Source of the DNA: an uncultured Eubacteriales bacterium
GTDB lineage: Bacteria; Bacillota; Clostridia; Peptostreptococcales; Anaerovoracaceae
Length of the DNA stretch: 64,000 nucleotides
Direction: 5' to 3'
NCBI GenBank assembly: GCA_900315485.1
Contig: OMZI01000004.1
Coordinates: 1-64,000 of the forward strand
A program made the translations under genes and the position numbers. Below are positions 26,516 to 35,638 of the stretch, one piece after another. A model generated the notes under the pieces. That model ran no database searches. It worked only from the letters and a program-made list of their open reading frames with translations, and was not told the DNA's origin. Numbering within the stretch: position 1 is the stretch's first letter; the number at the start of each line of letters is the position of its first letter.

Positions 26516-28117
26516 ATGATTAATGCAGTAGGAAGAGACATCCCGGAAGAGATACTGGAAATAACAGGCAAAGAACCTTTCCAGGGAAACTTTTATAAAG
26601 ACGACAAATCCATAGTCATGAGAGGACCGACGATCAGGCCTGTCATGAACAACGAGAAGTCCAAGCTGGTCGCAGATATCAGGGAAGCTCTTGTCAAGTG
26701 TGATGCGCATGACGGGATGACAGTATCATTCCACCATCACTTCCGTGATGGCGACCTCATAGTCAACATGGTCATGAAAGAGATTCATGACATGGGGCTG
26801 AAGGACATAACCATCTGCGCCACTTCGCTGGGTAAGGCTCACGATCCGCTCGTGCCGATGATAGAAGACGGCACAATTACGGGTATCGAGTCTTCGGGTG
26901 TAAGGGGCAAAATCGGTGAGGCTATCTCCAAGGGCAAGCTCAAGGGGCTGGCTGTAATGAGATCTCATGGAGGAAGAGTCAGAGCTCTTGCCACAGGTGA
27001 GGCTCACGTAGACATCGCATTCATCGGTGCTCCGACTGCGGATGACTACGGCAACCTCAGAGGTATCGGAGGAAAGGCAGACTGCGGCGTACTCAGTTAT
27101 GCCATAGTAGACGGCAACCACGCAGACCACTGCGTAGCCATCACTGACTGCCTCGTACCTTATCCGAACTTCCCGGCTCACATCTCTCAGACCAAGGTCG
27201 ACTATGTATGCGTGGTGGACGAGATCGGTATTCCGTCCAAGATCGCGACGGGCGCGGCCAAGCCGACGACTGACCAGAGAAAACTCCTGATGGCACAGTA
27301 CTGCACCGATGTTGTAGTAAATACGCCGTGGTTCAAGGATGGTTTTTCATACCAGACAGGAGTAGGCGGAGCATCCATCGCATCCACTCAGTATCTCGCT
27401 GAGATAATGAGAGAGCGCAACATACATATGGGCTTTGGTGTAGGAGGCCTGACCAAGGCAATGTGCCAGCTGCTCGATGACGGAATGGCAAGAGTCATGC
27501 TCGACGTACAGGATTTTGACCTTGATGCGGTTCGCAATCTTAAGAATGTCAACCATCACAGGATCCCGGCGGGCGTATACGCCAATCCGCTTAACAAGGG
27601 TGCGGTAGTAAACAAGCTGGATTACGTCGTGCTTGCATCCCTTGAGGTCGACGTCCACTTCAACTGCAACGTAGTTGTCGGATCGGACGGAATGATCACG
27701 GGAGCGCAGGGAGGACATCCGGACACGGCTCAGGGAGCAAAATGTGCAATCGTAATCTGTCCTCTGCTGCAGGGAAGGATACCTGCTATTTGCACCGATG
27801 TAACAACAGTAACCACACCGGGAGAGAGCATCGATGTAGTCGTTACTGATTACGGCGTCGCCGTCAATCCGGCAAGGCAGGATATTCTCCAGGCGCTGAA
27901 GGAGGCTGACTGCGTTCCGCTGAAGACCATAGAGGAACTCAGGGACATCGCATACTCCATAGTCGGCGAGCCTGAGAAGGTCGAATTCGAGGACAGAGTC
28001 GTAGGCATCATAGAAGCCCGTGACGGAACTATCATTGATGTAGTAAGGCAGAGCAAGGAAATCCCGGAGCCTGTTGTGTATAAGAAGAAAGCAAGTAAAA
28101 GGAGATCAAATGGATAA
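26516..28117 (+). CDS. citF: Citrate lyase alpha subunit CitF
   Basis: A 533-residue citrate:acetyl-ACP transferase, the largest citrate lyase subunit. Family motifs include [42 protein letters not shown] and [12 protein letters not shown]. The ATG at 26516 lies one base after the citE stop with AGGGGG upstream; the earlier in-frame ATG at 26450 overlaps citE by 65 bases and is rejected. Its last eight bases overlap icd. Confidence 0.95.
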   Translation: MINAVGRDIPEEILEITGKEPFQGNFYKDDKSIVMRGPTIRPVMNNEKSKLVADIREALVKCDAHDGMTVSFHHHFRDGDLIVNMVMKEIHDMGLKDITICATSLGKAHDPLVPMIEDGTITGIESSGVRGKIGEAISKGKLKGLAVMRSHGGRVRALATGEAHVDIAFIGAPTADDYGNLRGIGGKADCGVLSYAIVDGNHADHCVAITDCLVPYPNFPAHISQTKVDYVCVVDEIGIPSKIATGAAKPTTDQRKLLMAQYCTDVVVNTPWFKDGFSYQTGVGGASIASTQYLAEIMRERNIHMGFGVGGLTKAMCQLLDDGMARVMLDVQDFDLDAVRNLKNVNHHRIPAGVYANPLNKGAVVNKLDYVVLASLEVDVHFNCNVVVGSDGMITGAQGGHPDTAQGAKCAIVICPLLQGRIPAICTDVTTVTTPGESIDVVVTDYGVAVNPARQDILQALKEADCVPLKTIEELRDIAYSIVGEPEKVEFEDRVVGIIEARDGTIIDVVRQSKEIPEPVVYKKKASKRRSNG

Positions 28118-29321
28118 GATCAGAATGACGACCCCGATCGTCGAGATGGACGGGGATGAAATGACAAGAATACTCTGGAAGATGATCAAGGACGAACTGA
28201 TCCTTCCTTTCGTGGATCTCAAGAGTGAATATTACGACCTGGGACTTCCTGTCCGCGATGAGACAGGTGACCAGATCACCAAGGATGCCGGAGAAGCCAT
28301 TAAGAAATACGGCGTCGGAGTCAAGTGCGCTACCATCACACCTAATGCTCAGCGCATGACTGAATACAATCTGCACGAGATGTGGAAGAGCCCTAACGGG
28401 ACGATCCGTGCGATACTCGACGGAACCGTTTTCCGCGCACCTATCACAATAGACGGCATCAAGCCGGTCGTACGCAACTGGAAGAAGCCTATCACCGTTG
28501 CCCGTCACGCATATGGCGACCTCTACAGAGGAACAGAGTACCGCGTGCCTGAGAAGGGCAAGGCTGAGCTGGTGTTCACCGGCGAAAACGGAGCTGAGTT
28601 CCGCGAGACAGTATATGACTATGAATGCCCGGGCATCCTGCAGGCAATCTACAACAAGGACAGCTCAATTGAGTCCTTTGCTCATTCATGCTTCAAGTAT
28701 GCGATAGAGACCAGGCAGGATCTCTGGTTCTCTGCTAAGGACACTATCTCCAAGAAGTACGACATGCACTTCCGCGATGTGTTCCAGAAGCTGTATGACG
28801 AGTGCTATAAGGAAAAATTCGAAGAGCTCGGACTTACATATTTCTATACACTCATCGACGATGCCATCGCGCGCGTCATCAGAAGCGAGGGCGGATTCAT
28901 CTGGGCTCTCAAGAACTACGACGGGGATGTCATGAGCGACATGGTTTCGACAGCGTTCGGCTCACTTGCAATGATGACATCCGTACTCTGCAGCCCGGAC
29001 GGAAAGTTTGAGTACGAAGCTGCGCACGGTACTGTTACAAGACACTACTACAAGTATCTCAACGGCGAAGAGACTTCGACCAACCCGATGGCTACCATTT
29101 TCGCATGGAGTGGCGCTCTCAGAAAGCGCGGTGAGATGGACGGTCTCGAGGACCTTCAGAAATTCGGAGACAAGCTCGAGGAGGCATGCATCGATACCCT
29201 CAATGACGGCATCATGACCAAGGACCTCGTAGGTCTCGTTGACGGAATGGAAGCAAGGGCAGTCCTCACCACGGACTTCATAGCAGCAATCCGCGAGCGC
29301 CTGGAGCAGAAGCTCGCATAG
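28110..29321 (+). CDS. icd: NADP-dependent isocitrate dehydrogenase
   Basis: A 403-residue isocitrate dehydrogenase of the NADP-type II family (eukaryotic-like, about 400 residues), oxidatively decarboxylating isocitrate to 2-oxoglutarate. Motifs: [13 protein letters not shown] at the N terminus, [30 protein letters not shown] and, near the C terminus, [13 protein letters not shown], the coenzyme-binding region. The ATG at 28110 has AAAGGAGA upstream and overlaps the citF stop. Its position between citF and citC, inside a citrate lyase operon, is unusual. Confidence 0.93.
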   Translation: MDKIRMTTPIVEMDGDEMTRILWKMIKDELILPFVDLKSEYYDLGLPVRDETGDQITKDAGEAIKKYGVGVKCATITPNAQRMTEYNLHEMWKSPNGTIRAILDGTVFRAPITIDGIKPVVRNWKKPITVARHAYGDLYRGTEYRVPEKGKAELVFTGENGAEFRETVYDYECPGILQAIYNKDSSIESFAHSCFKYAIETRQDLWFSAKDTISKKYDMHFRDVFQKLYDECYKEKFEELGLTYFYTLIDDAIARVIRSEGGFIWALKNYDGDVMSDMVSTAFGSLAMMTSVLCSPDGKFEYEAAHGTVTRHYYKYLNGEETSTNPMATIFAWSGALRKRGEMDGLEDLQKFGDKLEEACIDTLNDGIMTKDLVGLVDGMEARAVLTTDFIAAIRERLEQKLA

Positions 29322-29358
29322 GACGGAACTACAGGGCGGGACTGATCAGGAACACTTG

Positions 29359-30339
29359 ATGGGCGTAGCAATTTATCAGACACCGTTATATGAAAGTCAG
29401 CAGCACGATTATCTCGAGCTGCTGGCTTTATGCGGTCTCAGGGATGAAGGAGACGCGGATGCAGTAGCTCTGGCTACTGACGAAAGAGGCATTCTTACTG
29501 GCTGTGGCGCACTGGCAGGACATACTGTCAAGCAGCTCGCCGTCACACCGGACGCTGAAGGACAGGGAGTGATGGCATCCGTGCTGTCTGCTCTCATAGG
29601 TGAAGCTCATGCCCGCGGGGAGCACAGGCTGTTCCTGTGTACCAGGCCGGATAACGTGAAGATGTTCAGCTCGATGGGATTCTACACTGTCATCAGTACA
29701 GCGGATGCCCTTCTCATGGAGAACAGAAGAGACGGACTGGAGGATTATCTCAGCTCGCTGCCGCGATACAAAGGGGTGTGCGGAGCCGTGGTGTGCAACT
29801 GCGATCCTTATACCCTCGGACACCGGCATCTTATAGAATATGCGGCATCGCAGTGCGATCATCTGTATGTGTTTGCGGTATCTGAAAGCGGGTCGATGTT
29901 CACCCCGCCAGAGCGCCTTGAGATGATACAGAGGGGAACAGAGGATATCCCGGACTGCCATGTGTTCGAAAGCAATCTGTACCTTGTATCACGCGCAACT
30001 TTTCCTGCGTATTTCATAAGAGATGAAGAGAGGGCTGACCTCGTGAAGTCCGATATTGACATAGAGCTGTTCGGTGCTCGGATCGCACCTGCTCTTAACA
30101 TCACGAAGAGGTTCGTGGGAGAAGAGCCGTACTCCCCGGTCACAAAGGCCTACAACGAACGGATGAAGGAGCTGCTGCCGGAGCACGGGATCACGATCTG
30201 TGAGATCCCGAGATATGAAGGCATCAGCGCCGGAAAAGTTCGCAGCCTGCTGCTTGAGGGCGACATGGGATCCGTAAGAGAAATGGTTCCGGAGACTACA
30301 TATGAAATCATACAGCGTAAGTCTTGCGCAGGTGCTTGA
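29359..30339 (+). CDS. citC: [Citrate (pro-3S)-lyase] ligase CitC
   Basis: A 326-residue enzyme that acetylates the thiol of the CitD prosthetic group, activating citrate lyase with acetate and ATP. The N-terminal part is GNAT-like (QLAVTPDAEGQGVMASVLSA), then a nucleotidyltransferase domain with CNCDPYTLGHRHLIEYA, the HxGH-type motif. AGGAA is six bases before the ATG at 29359. The last 38 bases overlap the citXG gene in another frame, implying translational coupling. Confidence 0.92.
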   Translation: MGVAIYQTPLYESQQHDYLELLALCGLRDEGDADAVALATDERGILTGCGALAGHTVKQLAVTPDAEGQGVMASVLSALIGEAHARGEHRLFLCTRPDNVKMFSSMGFYTVISTADALLMENRRDGLEDYLSSLPRYKGVCGAVVCNCDPYTLGHRHLIEYAASQCDHLYVFAVSESGSMFTPPERLEMIQRGTEDIPDCHVFESNLYLVSRATFPAYFIRDEERADLVKSDIDIELFGARIAPALNITKRFVGEEPYSPVTKAYNERMKELLPEHGITICEIPRYEGISAGKVRSLLLEGDMGSVREMVPETTYEIIQRKSCAGA

Positions 30340-31588
30340 CGCCCGCGAGAGACGTGCAGCGATACAGAATAAAATGCTTGCGGGAGCAGGTCAGGGCCAT
30401 TGCCTTATCTGCCTCACTCTGAACATAGCGGGAGAGGTCAAAAGGACGCCGATGACACGCATGCTGTTCGGGCGCGGAGTCAGAGAACTGAAAGCCCTGG
30501 ACCTAAGGATAGCGGACAGCTTCATGCTCGATGAGCCAACGGGCTCTGAGGGATTCTGGCTGGCTGAAGAAGACCCCGCAGAAGTAAAAAGACAGCTTGA
30601 GACTGTTGAGGACTCGTTCCCTGCAGCCAGGCTTTTTGATTTTGATGTTCTGACAGCGGACGGAACCAAGCTATCAAGGAATGAAAGTAGGCGCTGCCTC
30701 ATATGCGATGCGCCGGCAGCCGAGTGTGCCAGAAGCCGCAGGCACGGACTGGACGCGGTAAAAGCAGCTACTGACCGGCTGCTGAGGCAGTTTTGTGCTG
30801 ATGAGCTGGCGGAGGCAGCACATGATTCGCTTCTGGATGAACTGTACACAACGCCTAAACCAGGACTTGTGGACCTGATGAGCTGCGGTGCGCATACGGA
30901 CATGGATGTCCCGCTTTTCGAAAAGAGTGCTGCAGCGCTGGTGCCGTATTTCAGGGACGCTGCCCTGATGGGTATGGACTGTTGTGAGATGGCAGACCTC
31001 CGCAGACGCGGACTGGAAGCGGAACAGGATATGTTCAGAGCGACCGGCGGAGTCAACACCCATAAGGGGATGATATATTCAATGGGACTTCTCCTGGCGG
31101 GAATGGGCAGATGCCTGACGGATGGCGGAGACTGCATTGAACATGCGGCAGAGCTTGCCCGCCGGGATGCGGACAAGTATCTCGGAGAAAACCTTGAAAG
31201 ACCGGTCACGAATGGCGGGGCGGTATACAGAAAATACGGTGCCGGGGGTGCCACTGCGGAAGCGGCTTCCGGGTTTCCGGAAGCAGAGTACTGCTTCTCA
31301 AGACTCGTGCACTACAGAAGCCTGGGATGCGGGAACCCCGATGCACTTGCATTCTGTGACGTCATGGCGGACCTCGAAGATACTAACCTGTTGCACAGAG
31401 GGGGCGAAGAGGGACTTGGATTTGCACGGCAGGCCGCGGCAGAGATAGCCGCAATGCCGGAAGCGGAGCGTGAAAAGGCTCTTGCTGAACTTGATGATGA
31501 AATGATCAGACGCAATCTGTCGCCGGGAGGCAGCGCTGACATGCTCGCGCTTGCATTCCTGCTTGAGAGGTGGCAGATACTGCTGTAA
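30302..31588 (+). CDS. citXG: CitX-CitG fusion, citrate lyase prosthetic group synthesis and transfer
   Basis: A 428-residue fusion. Residues 1 to about 165 are CitX-like (holo-citrate lyase synthase; LCLTLNIAGEVKRTP and a RRCLICDAPAAECARSRRH end). Residues about 170-428 are CitG-like (triphosphoribosyl-dephospho-CoA synthase; TTPKPGLVDLMSCGAHTDMD, TGGVNTHKGMIYSMGLL). Together they make the ADP-ribosyl-type CoA precursor and attach it to CitD. The start lies inside citC. CitXG fusions are known in several Firmicutes and enterobacteria. It is the last cit gene. Confidence 0.9.
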   Translation: MKSYSVSLAQVLDARERRAAIQNKMLAGAGQGHCLICLTLNIAGEVKRTPMTRMLFGRGVRELKALDLRIADSFMLDEPTGSEGFWLAEEDPAEVKRQLETVEDSFPAARLFDFDVLTADGTKLSRNESRRCLICDAPAAECARSRRHGLDAVKAATDRLLRQFCADELAEAAHDSLLDELYTTPKPGLVDLMSCGAHTDMDVPLFEKSAAALVPYFRDAALMGMDCCEMADLRRRGLEAEQDMFRATGGVNTHKGMIYSMGLLLAGMGRCLTDGGDCIEHAAELARRDADKYLGENLERPVTNGGAVYRKYGAGGATAEAASGFPEAEYCFSRLVHYRSLGCGNPDALAFCDVMADLEDTNLLHRGGEEGLGFARQAAAEIAAMPEAEREKALAELDDEMIRRNLSPGGSADMLALAFLLERWQILL

Positions 31589-31599
31589 TCTGATAATCA

Positions 31600-31631
31600 G
31601 GGCTCTGTCTATGGTGCGGAGCCTCTTTATC
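31600..31631 (+). terminator. Weak terminator after citXG
   Basis: GGCTC 31601-31605 with GAGCC 31619-31623, followed by TCTTTAT. The stem is short and the loop is 13 bases, so readthrough to the AEC gene is likely. A TATAAT shortly downstream (about 31635) may add a start point. Confidence 0.4.
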
Positions 31632-31694
31632 TGTTATAATATGCGACTGTAGCGGCAGGGCTGAAATGCCCGGAATAATACCGCGGAGAACAGT

Positions 31695-32636
31695 ATGCTT
31701 CAGAATTTTATACTCTGCTTCAATGCAGTACTTCCATCAATGATATATCTGGCCATCGGCATCATCCTGAGGATGAACAAAGTGATCGATGACCGGGATG
31801 TAAAGAGGTTCACGCACATCGTATTCGTGGCGCTCTATCCTTTTATAATGTTCGATAATCTCTACGGCAAGAACGTCGGCGAGCACCTGGACTTTAAGCT
31901 CGGAGCCTATGCACTGGGATTCACCATCCTGCAGTTCGCGGTCTCGTGGGTATTCGTGTGCAAAACAGAAAAGGACAACTACGACCGCGGCGCGATGATA
32001 CAGGCGCTGTTCCGGAGCAATTTCATCCTGATGGGATTCCCGATAGCGATGAACCTGTTCGGCAGGGGCAATATAACGCCTGTAGCCATAATCATGCTGC
32101 TTGTGATCCCGTTCTATAATATCGCAACTGTAGTCGTATTCGAGACTTTCAGAGGCGGCAAAGTAGACATTAAGGACATGGTAAAAAGGATCCTGACCAA
32201 TCCTATCATCGACGGCGGCATAGCTGCAGCGGTAGTGATGCTGCTGCATATCACACTCCCTGAGACCATAGCGAACACGGTCACGGCACTCTCTGACTGC
32301 ACTTCTCCGATAGCGCTCATCCTGCTCGGCGCGGGACTCAACCTGAAGGATTTTGAGAGCGACACGAAGAAAGTAGCCATCTGCACATTCGGCAAGCTCG
32401 TATTCTTCCCGGCATTCGGGATCGCAGGAGCAGTGCTCATCGGTCTGAGAGGAGTGCCTCTTGTATCCGTCACGCTTATGGTGGCGGCCCCTGTTGCGCT
32501 CGCTTCATATGCTATGGCGAGCTCAATGGGAGGCAACGGCAGGCTCGCGGGAGAGCTCGTCGTAACGACAACGCTTATTTCATGCCTGACCATACCGGTC
32601 TGGCTGTTCATACTCAAGACAGCGGGGATGTTCTGA
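31695..32636 (+). CDS. AEC family transporter (auxin efflux carrier/malate permease type)
   Basis: A 313-residue integral membrane protein with about ten helices in two five-helix halves. The N-terminal LPSMIYLAIGIILRMNK, the FRSNFILMGFPIAMNLFG segment and the C-terminal VAAPVALASYAMASSMGG with a Gly-rich break are typical of the AEC family. Members such as MdcF and MleP move malonate or malate, so it may carry a di- or tricarboxylate for the adjacent citrate genes (inference from context). It lies 107 bases after citXG. Confidence 0.85.
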   Translation: MLQNFILCFNAVLPSMIYLAIGIILRMNKVIDDRDVKRFTHIVFVALYPFIMFDNLYGKNVGEHLDFKLGAYALGFTILQFAVSWVFVCKTEKDNYDRGAMIQALFRSNFILMGFPIAMNLFGRGNITPVAIIMLLVIPFYNIATVVVFETFRGGKVDIKDMVKRILTNPIIDGGIAAAVVMLLHITLPETIANTVTALSDCTSPIALILLGAGLNLKDFESDTKKVAICTFGKLVFFPAFGIAGAVLIGLRGVPLVSVTLMVAAPVALASYAMASSMGGNGRLAGELVVTTTLISCLTIPVWLFILKTAGMF

Positions 32637-32684
32637 GTAGATACATATACGCAGTAACTGAGATCGGGTAAGAGGGATATCAGA

Positions 32685-33311
32685 TTGACTACGGAACTTA
32701 TCATTACAAGTATACTGCTTGGCGCAGGCCTTGCTATGGATGCGTTTTCCGTCAGCCTGGCGGACGGGCTCGGCGAGAAGGAACTCAGCGCAGGGAGAGT
32801 GCTCACGATCGCGGGCACCTTTGCGGTGTTTCAGTTCGCCATGCCGGTAGCAGGCTGGCTTCTTGTACACACTGCAGCAGAGAGATTCACTGCTTTTCAG
32901 GCATTCATACCGTGGATAGCACTTGTTCTGCTCCTGTATATCGGGGGCAAAATGCTGATCGAAGGCATCCGTGAGAACCGCAGCGCAGCGGGCGCGGAAG
33001 AAGAGGCTGTTGCGCAGACAGCAGAGGCATCTTCCCATGATGCACACCTTTCCGCCGGCGACCTCCTGGTCCAGGGCGTGGCCACATCCATTGACGCTCT
33101 CTCGGTCGGCTTCACCATAGCAGCATACAGCGCGGGTCAGGCGGTCGTGTCTTCACTCATAATCGGAGTCGTGACACTGTTCATATGCATAGCAGGACTG
33201 TATCTCGGCAGGAGCATCGGGACAAGACTGGCCGGCAAGGCGTCTGTCCTCGGCGGCGTTATACTCATCGCCATCGGGATCGAGATATGGGCAAGAGGAG
33301 TATTCTTCTGA
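32685..33311 (+). CDS. mntP: Putative manganese efflux pump MntP
   Basis: A 208-residue membrane protein of the MntP (DUF204/YebN) family with six predicted helices in two repeats. Each repeat carries the acidic helix motif: LAMDAFSVSLADG near residue 20 and ATSIDALSVGFT near residue 130. A soluble Ala/Glu-rich linker separates the halves. MntP exports Mn2+. The start is a TTG at 32685 (MTTELIITSIL). I see no yybP-ykoY riboswitch in the 48-base upstream gap. Its end overlaps the likely start of the hexosaminidase gene. Confidence 0.87.
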   Translation: MTTELIITSILLGAGLAMDAFSVSLADGLGEKELSAGRVLTIAGTFAVFQFAMPVAGWLLVHTAAERFTAFQAFIPWIALVLLLYIGGKMLIEGIRENRSAAGAEEEAVAQTAEASSHDAHLSAGDLLVQGVATSIDALSVGFTIAAYSAGQAVVSSLIIGVVTLFICIAGLYLGRSIGTRLAGKASVLGGVILIAIGIEIWARGVFF

Positions 33312-35329
33312 CAGTAAAAACTAAGTTGAGAAAAAAGAGCGGAATTAACAGTATATATAAGGCGGTAATAACGATGACTATGGCGGCTGTTCTAATCATG
33401 AGCAGCGGCCTTATTTACGTTGACGCAGCCGGCCCGTCCGGACTCGATGAGTATATAGCGTCCGGGATCGTCGGCGGAGATAATGCAGGCAGCGGGGACG
33501 CAGCTGAGACAGAAGAGCCTGAGGAGCCGCGCCTTGAAGCCGGGCCGCAGAGCTTCGCTGAAGCTCTCGCTCAGGAGTACAGCAGGCAGAAAGGGTCTTT
33601 CATCCTGACTAAGGACAGCAGGTTCTATATAGTGGCAGACGAAGAGCCGGACAAGGACCTCGTTGAGACTGTAAGGCTCATAGACTCTCAGTTTGCGGCT
33701 TACGCCATCCCTTCGGATCAGCCTCTTCCTGTCGTATACGGGAAAAAGGATTTTGCCCTTAAGGGGGATATCGTCGTTAACCTTGTCGGTGAAGAGGACT
33801 TCCTGCCGGGGATACAGACGGCTGACCCGGAAGAGACGTACAGGATCGACGTGGATGAAACGGCGGCGGTGGAAGCCTGCGGACAGGATGGGATATGGTA
33901 CGGCCTGATTGAGCTGATGCAGCTCTTCAGGGAAAAGCAGAACGCGGAGCAGGAAAATGCGGTGGTCCTTGACAAAATGAGGATCAAGGACGGACCTGAC
34001 CTGAAAGAGCGTGCGCTGATGCTCGACTGCGGGCGCAAATACTACAGTAAGGAATGGATAGAGAATCTTATTAAAAGAGCTTCTCTTCAGAGATACAACG
34101 CGATCATCCTGCATTTTGCCGAAGCGGAGGGCATCAGATTCGACTCCGAAGTTTTCCCGTGGCTGACGGAAAACATAGACTCTCTTACGACTGAGGACAT
34201 GAAGGAGATCGTCGAAACTGCGCACCGCTATCACATGGAGGTGATCCCATCCTTCGACACTCCGGGACACAACACCTTTATGGTCGAAAGATATGCTTCG
34301 TATGTTAAGAGCGATCCGGACTTCTCGTTCACGTATGACGGAAAGACGTATGACAGCAGTGTTGACGGATTCAGCTCGATCGCCAATCATTACTCTCACG
34401 GCGGAGAGACGGAGAAGGCGGATTATATAGGCATCGATCTTACAAGAGAGCATGCGGTGGCCTTCACCAATACGCTGATCGAAGGTTACGCGGATTATTT
34501 CAGCAAACTCGGTTGTACCAAGTTCGATATCGGAAGTGACGAACTTCTCGGGTGGTATACGTTCGAGCTGGGCGGGGATGTCATTGACTACGATAACCGC
34601 TGGACTGCGCTCGAGCACTGGAAGAGCTATGCGAGGAACACGCTCGGGATAGAGAAAGGAAGCGCGAGAGACGTTCTCGTATCCTACATCAATGATCTCG
34701 CTGGGCGACTTGAGAAAAAGGGCTACACCTGCAGGGTCTTCAACGACGAGATAGATGTGAACAGGAGCCAGCATGTGGAACTGAAGGATTCGATAGAGGT
34801 CACATACTGGTTCGACGCGGACAATACAGCTGCTCATTTTGCGGAAAAGGGACATACCGTACACAACTTCATGGAATCCTGGTGCTTCTATGTTCTCAGA
34901 AGCGAGAACGGCAGGGACATCATGAACGGCAAGTACAGGACGGTCAACGGGCGCAACATATACGAGAACTGGAACCCGAGGTCTTTTGCCCGCAAGGCCG
35001 GCAAAAGCGACACGGTGCCTGAGGACAGGCTCGGCGGCGGATATTTTGCGATATGGTGCGACTTCCCTGATTACAAGGGCGCAGGCACTGTGTGGGCGGA
35101 AACTGAGTTCAAGACGTGGGCCAACGCGTCGAGGATGTGGAATGCAGAGGTGAACTCTGCAGCCTCGGGCATCAGAAACAGGATCCCGTATGATGATATG
35201 AAAGCGTTTGCTGCGGGCCTGAACGGATTCCCGGGTTATACCGGCGATCCTGAGGTAAATGCTGAACTTCCTGATGCACCGCAGCCTGAGGATGGAATGA
35301 GCTGGTGGCAGAGACTGACTTCAAAATGA
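33287..35329 (+). CDS. Secreted family 20 beta-N-acetylhexosaminidase
   Basis: About 680 residues: a long basic n-region and hydrophobic signal segment (AVITMTMAAVLIMSSGLIYVDA), an acidic linker, a GH20b-type N-terminal domain, then the GH20 barrel. The catalytic Asp-Glu pair is in FDIGSDELLGW (about D418-E419), and the barrel opens with LMLDCGRKYYSKEW, a variant of the usual DxxRxF motif. It would release terminal GlcNAc or GalNAc outside the cell. The start is uncertain: ATG 33287 overlaps mntP by 25 bases; an ATG at 33374 would leave a short signal peptide. Confidence 0.82.
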   Translation: MGKRSILLTVKTKLRKKSGINSIYKAVITMTMAAVLIMSSGLIYVDAAGPSGLDEYIASGIVGGDNAGSGDAAETEEPEEPRLEAGPQSFAEALAQEYSRQKGSFILTKDSRFYIVADEEPDKDLVETVRLIDSQFAAYAIPSDQPLPVVYGKKDFALKGDIVVNLVGEEDFLPGIQTADPEETYRIDVDETAAVEACGQDGIWYGLIELMQLFREKQNAEQENAVVLDKMRIKDGPDLKERALMLDCGRKYYSKEWIENLIKRASLQRYNAIILHFAEAEGIRFDSEVFPWLTENIDSLTTEDMKEIVETAHRYHMEVIPSFDTPGHNTFMVERYASYVKSDPDFSFTYDGKTYDSSVDGFSSIANHYSHGGETEKADYIGIDLTREHAVAFTNTLIEGYADYFSKLGCTKFDIGSDELLGWYTFELGGDVIDYDNRWTALEHWKSYARNTLGIEKGSARDVLVSYINDLAGRLEKKGYTCRVFNDEIDVNRSQHVELKDSIEVTYWFDADNTAAHFAEKGHTVHNFMESWCFYVLRSENGRDIMNGKYRTVNGRNIYENWNPRSFARKAGKSDTVPEDRLGGGYFAIWCDFPDYKGAGTVWAETEFKTWANASRMWNAEVNSAASGIRNRIPYDDMKAFAAGLNGFPGYTGDPEVNAELPDAPQPEDGMSWWQRLTSK

Positions 35330-35638
35330 CAACAGCTGTTCTCACAAGTATCACCAATTCAACATAATTGTGGGTTAATATATAGCTGTAACAGAGAGAA
35401 ACCTCTGAAACCTCCATATAAAATTTCCATATAATACCTTAGACAATGATGAGAGCGGAGATGAAAGTCTCCGCTCTTGTTTTGCGTTACGGAACACATG
35501 CGTGATGTGACACATCCATGCTGGAATCCGTCACATATCTTTCACTATTGAATCGTCCGCAATTATACCTATTGCAAATTCAATGTTGTATAATATGGTG
35601 TCAAATTATGTTGATCAAAGGACTAGAGTTATAAACAC
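35330..35638. other. Intergenic region before the large ABC transporter gene
   Basis: A 309-base A+T-rich gap. It holds the terminator at 35453-35483 and a TATAAT at 35589-35594, about 45 bases before the ABC ATG, without a clear -35. Nothing else is recognisable. Confidence 0.6.
35453..35483 (+). terminator. Terminator after the GH20 gene
   Basis: GAGCGGAGA 35453-35461 and TCTCCGCTC 35468-35476, followed by TTGTTTT. Confidence 0.85.

Noticed and set aside
32637..32684. yybP-ykoY manganese riboswitch before mntP
   Set aside because: The gap is only 48 bases and lacks the conserved GGGGAGUA segments.
33392..34864. A 490-codon minus-strand ORF opposite the GH20 gene
   Set aside because: Shadow frame of a strongly supported gene; composition is unlike a real protein.
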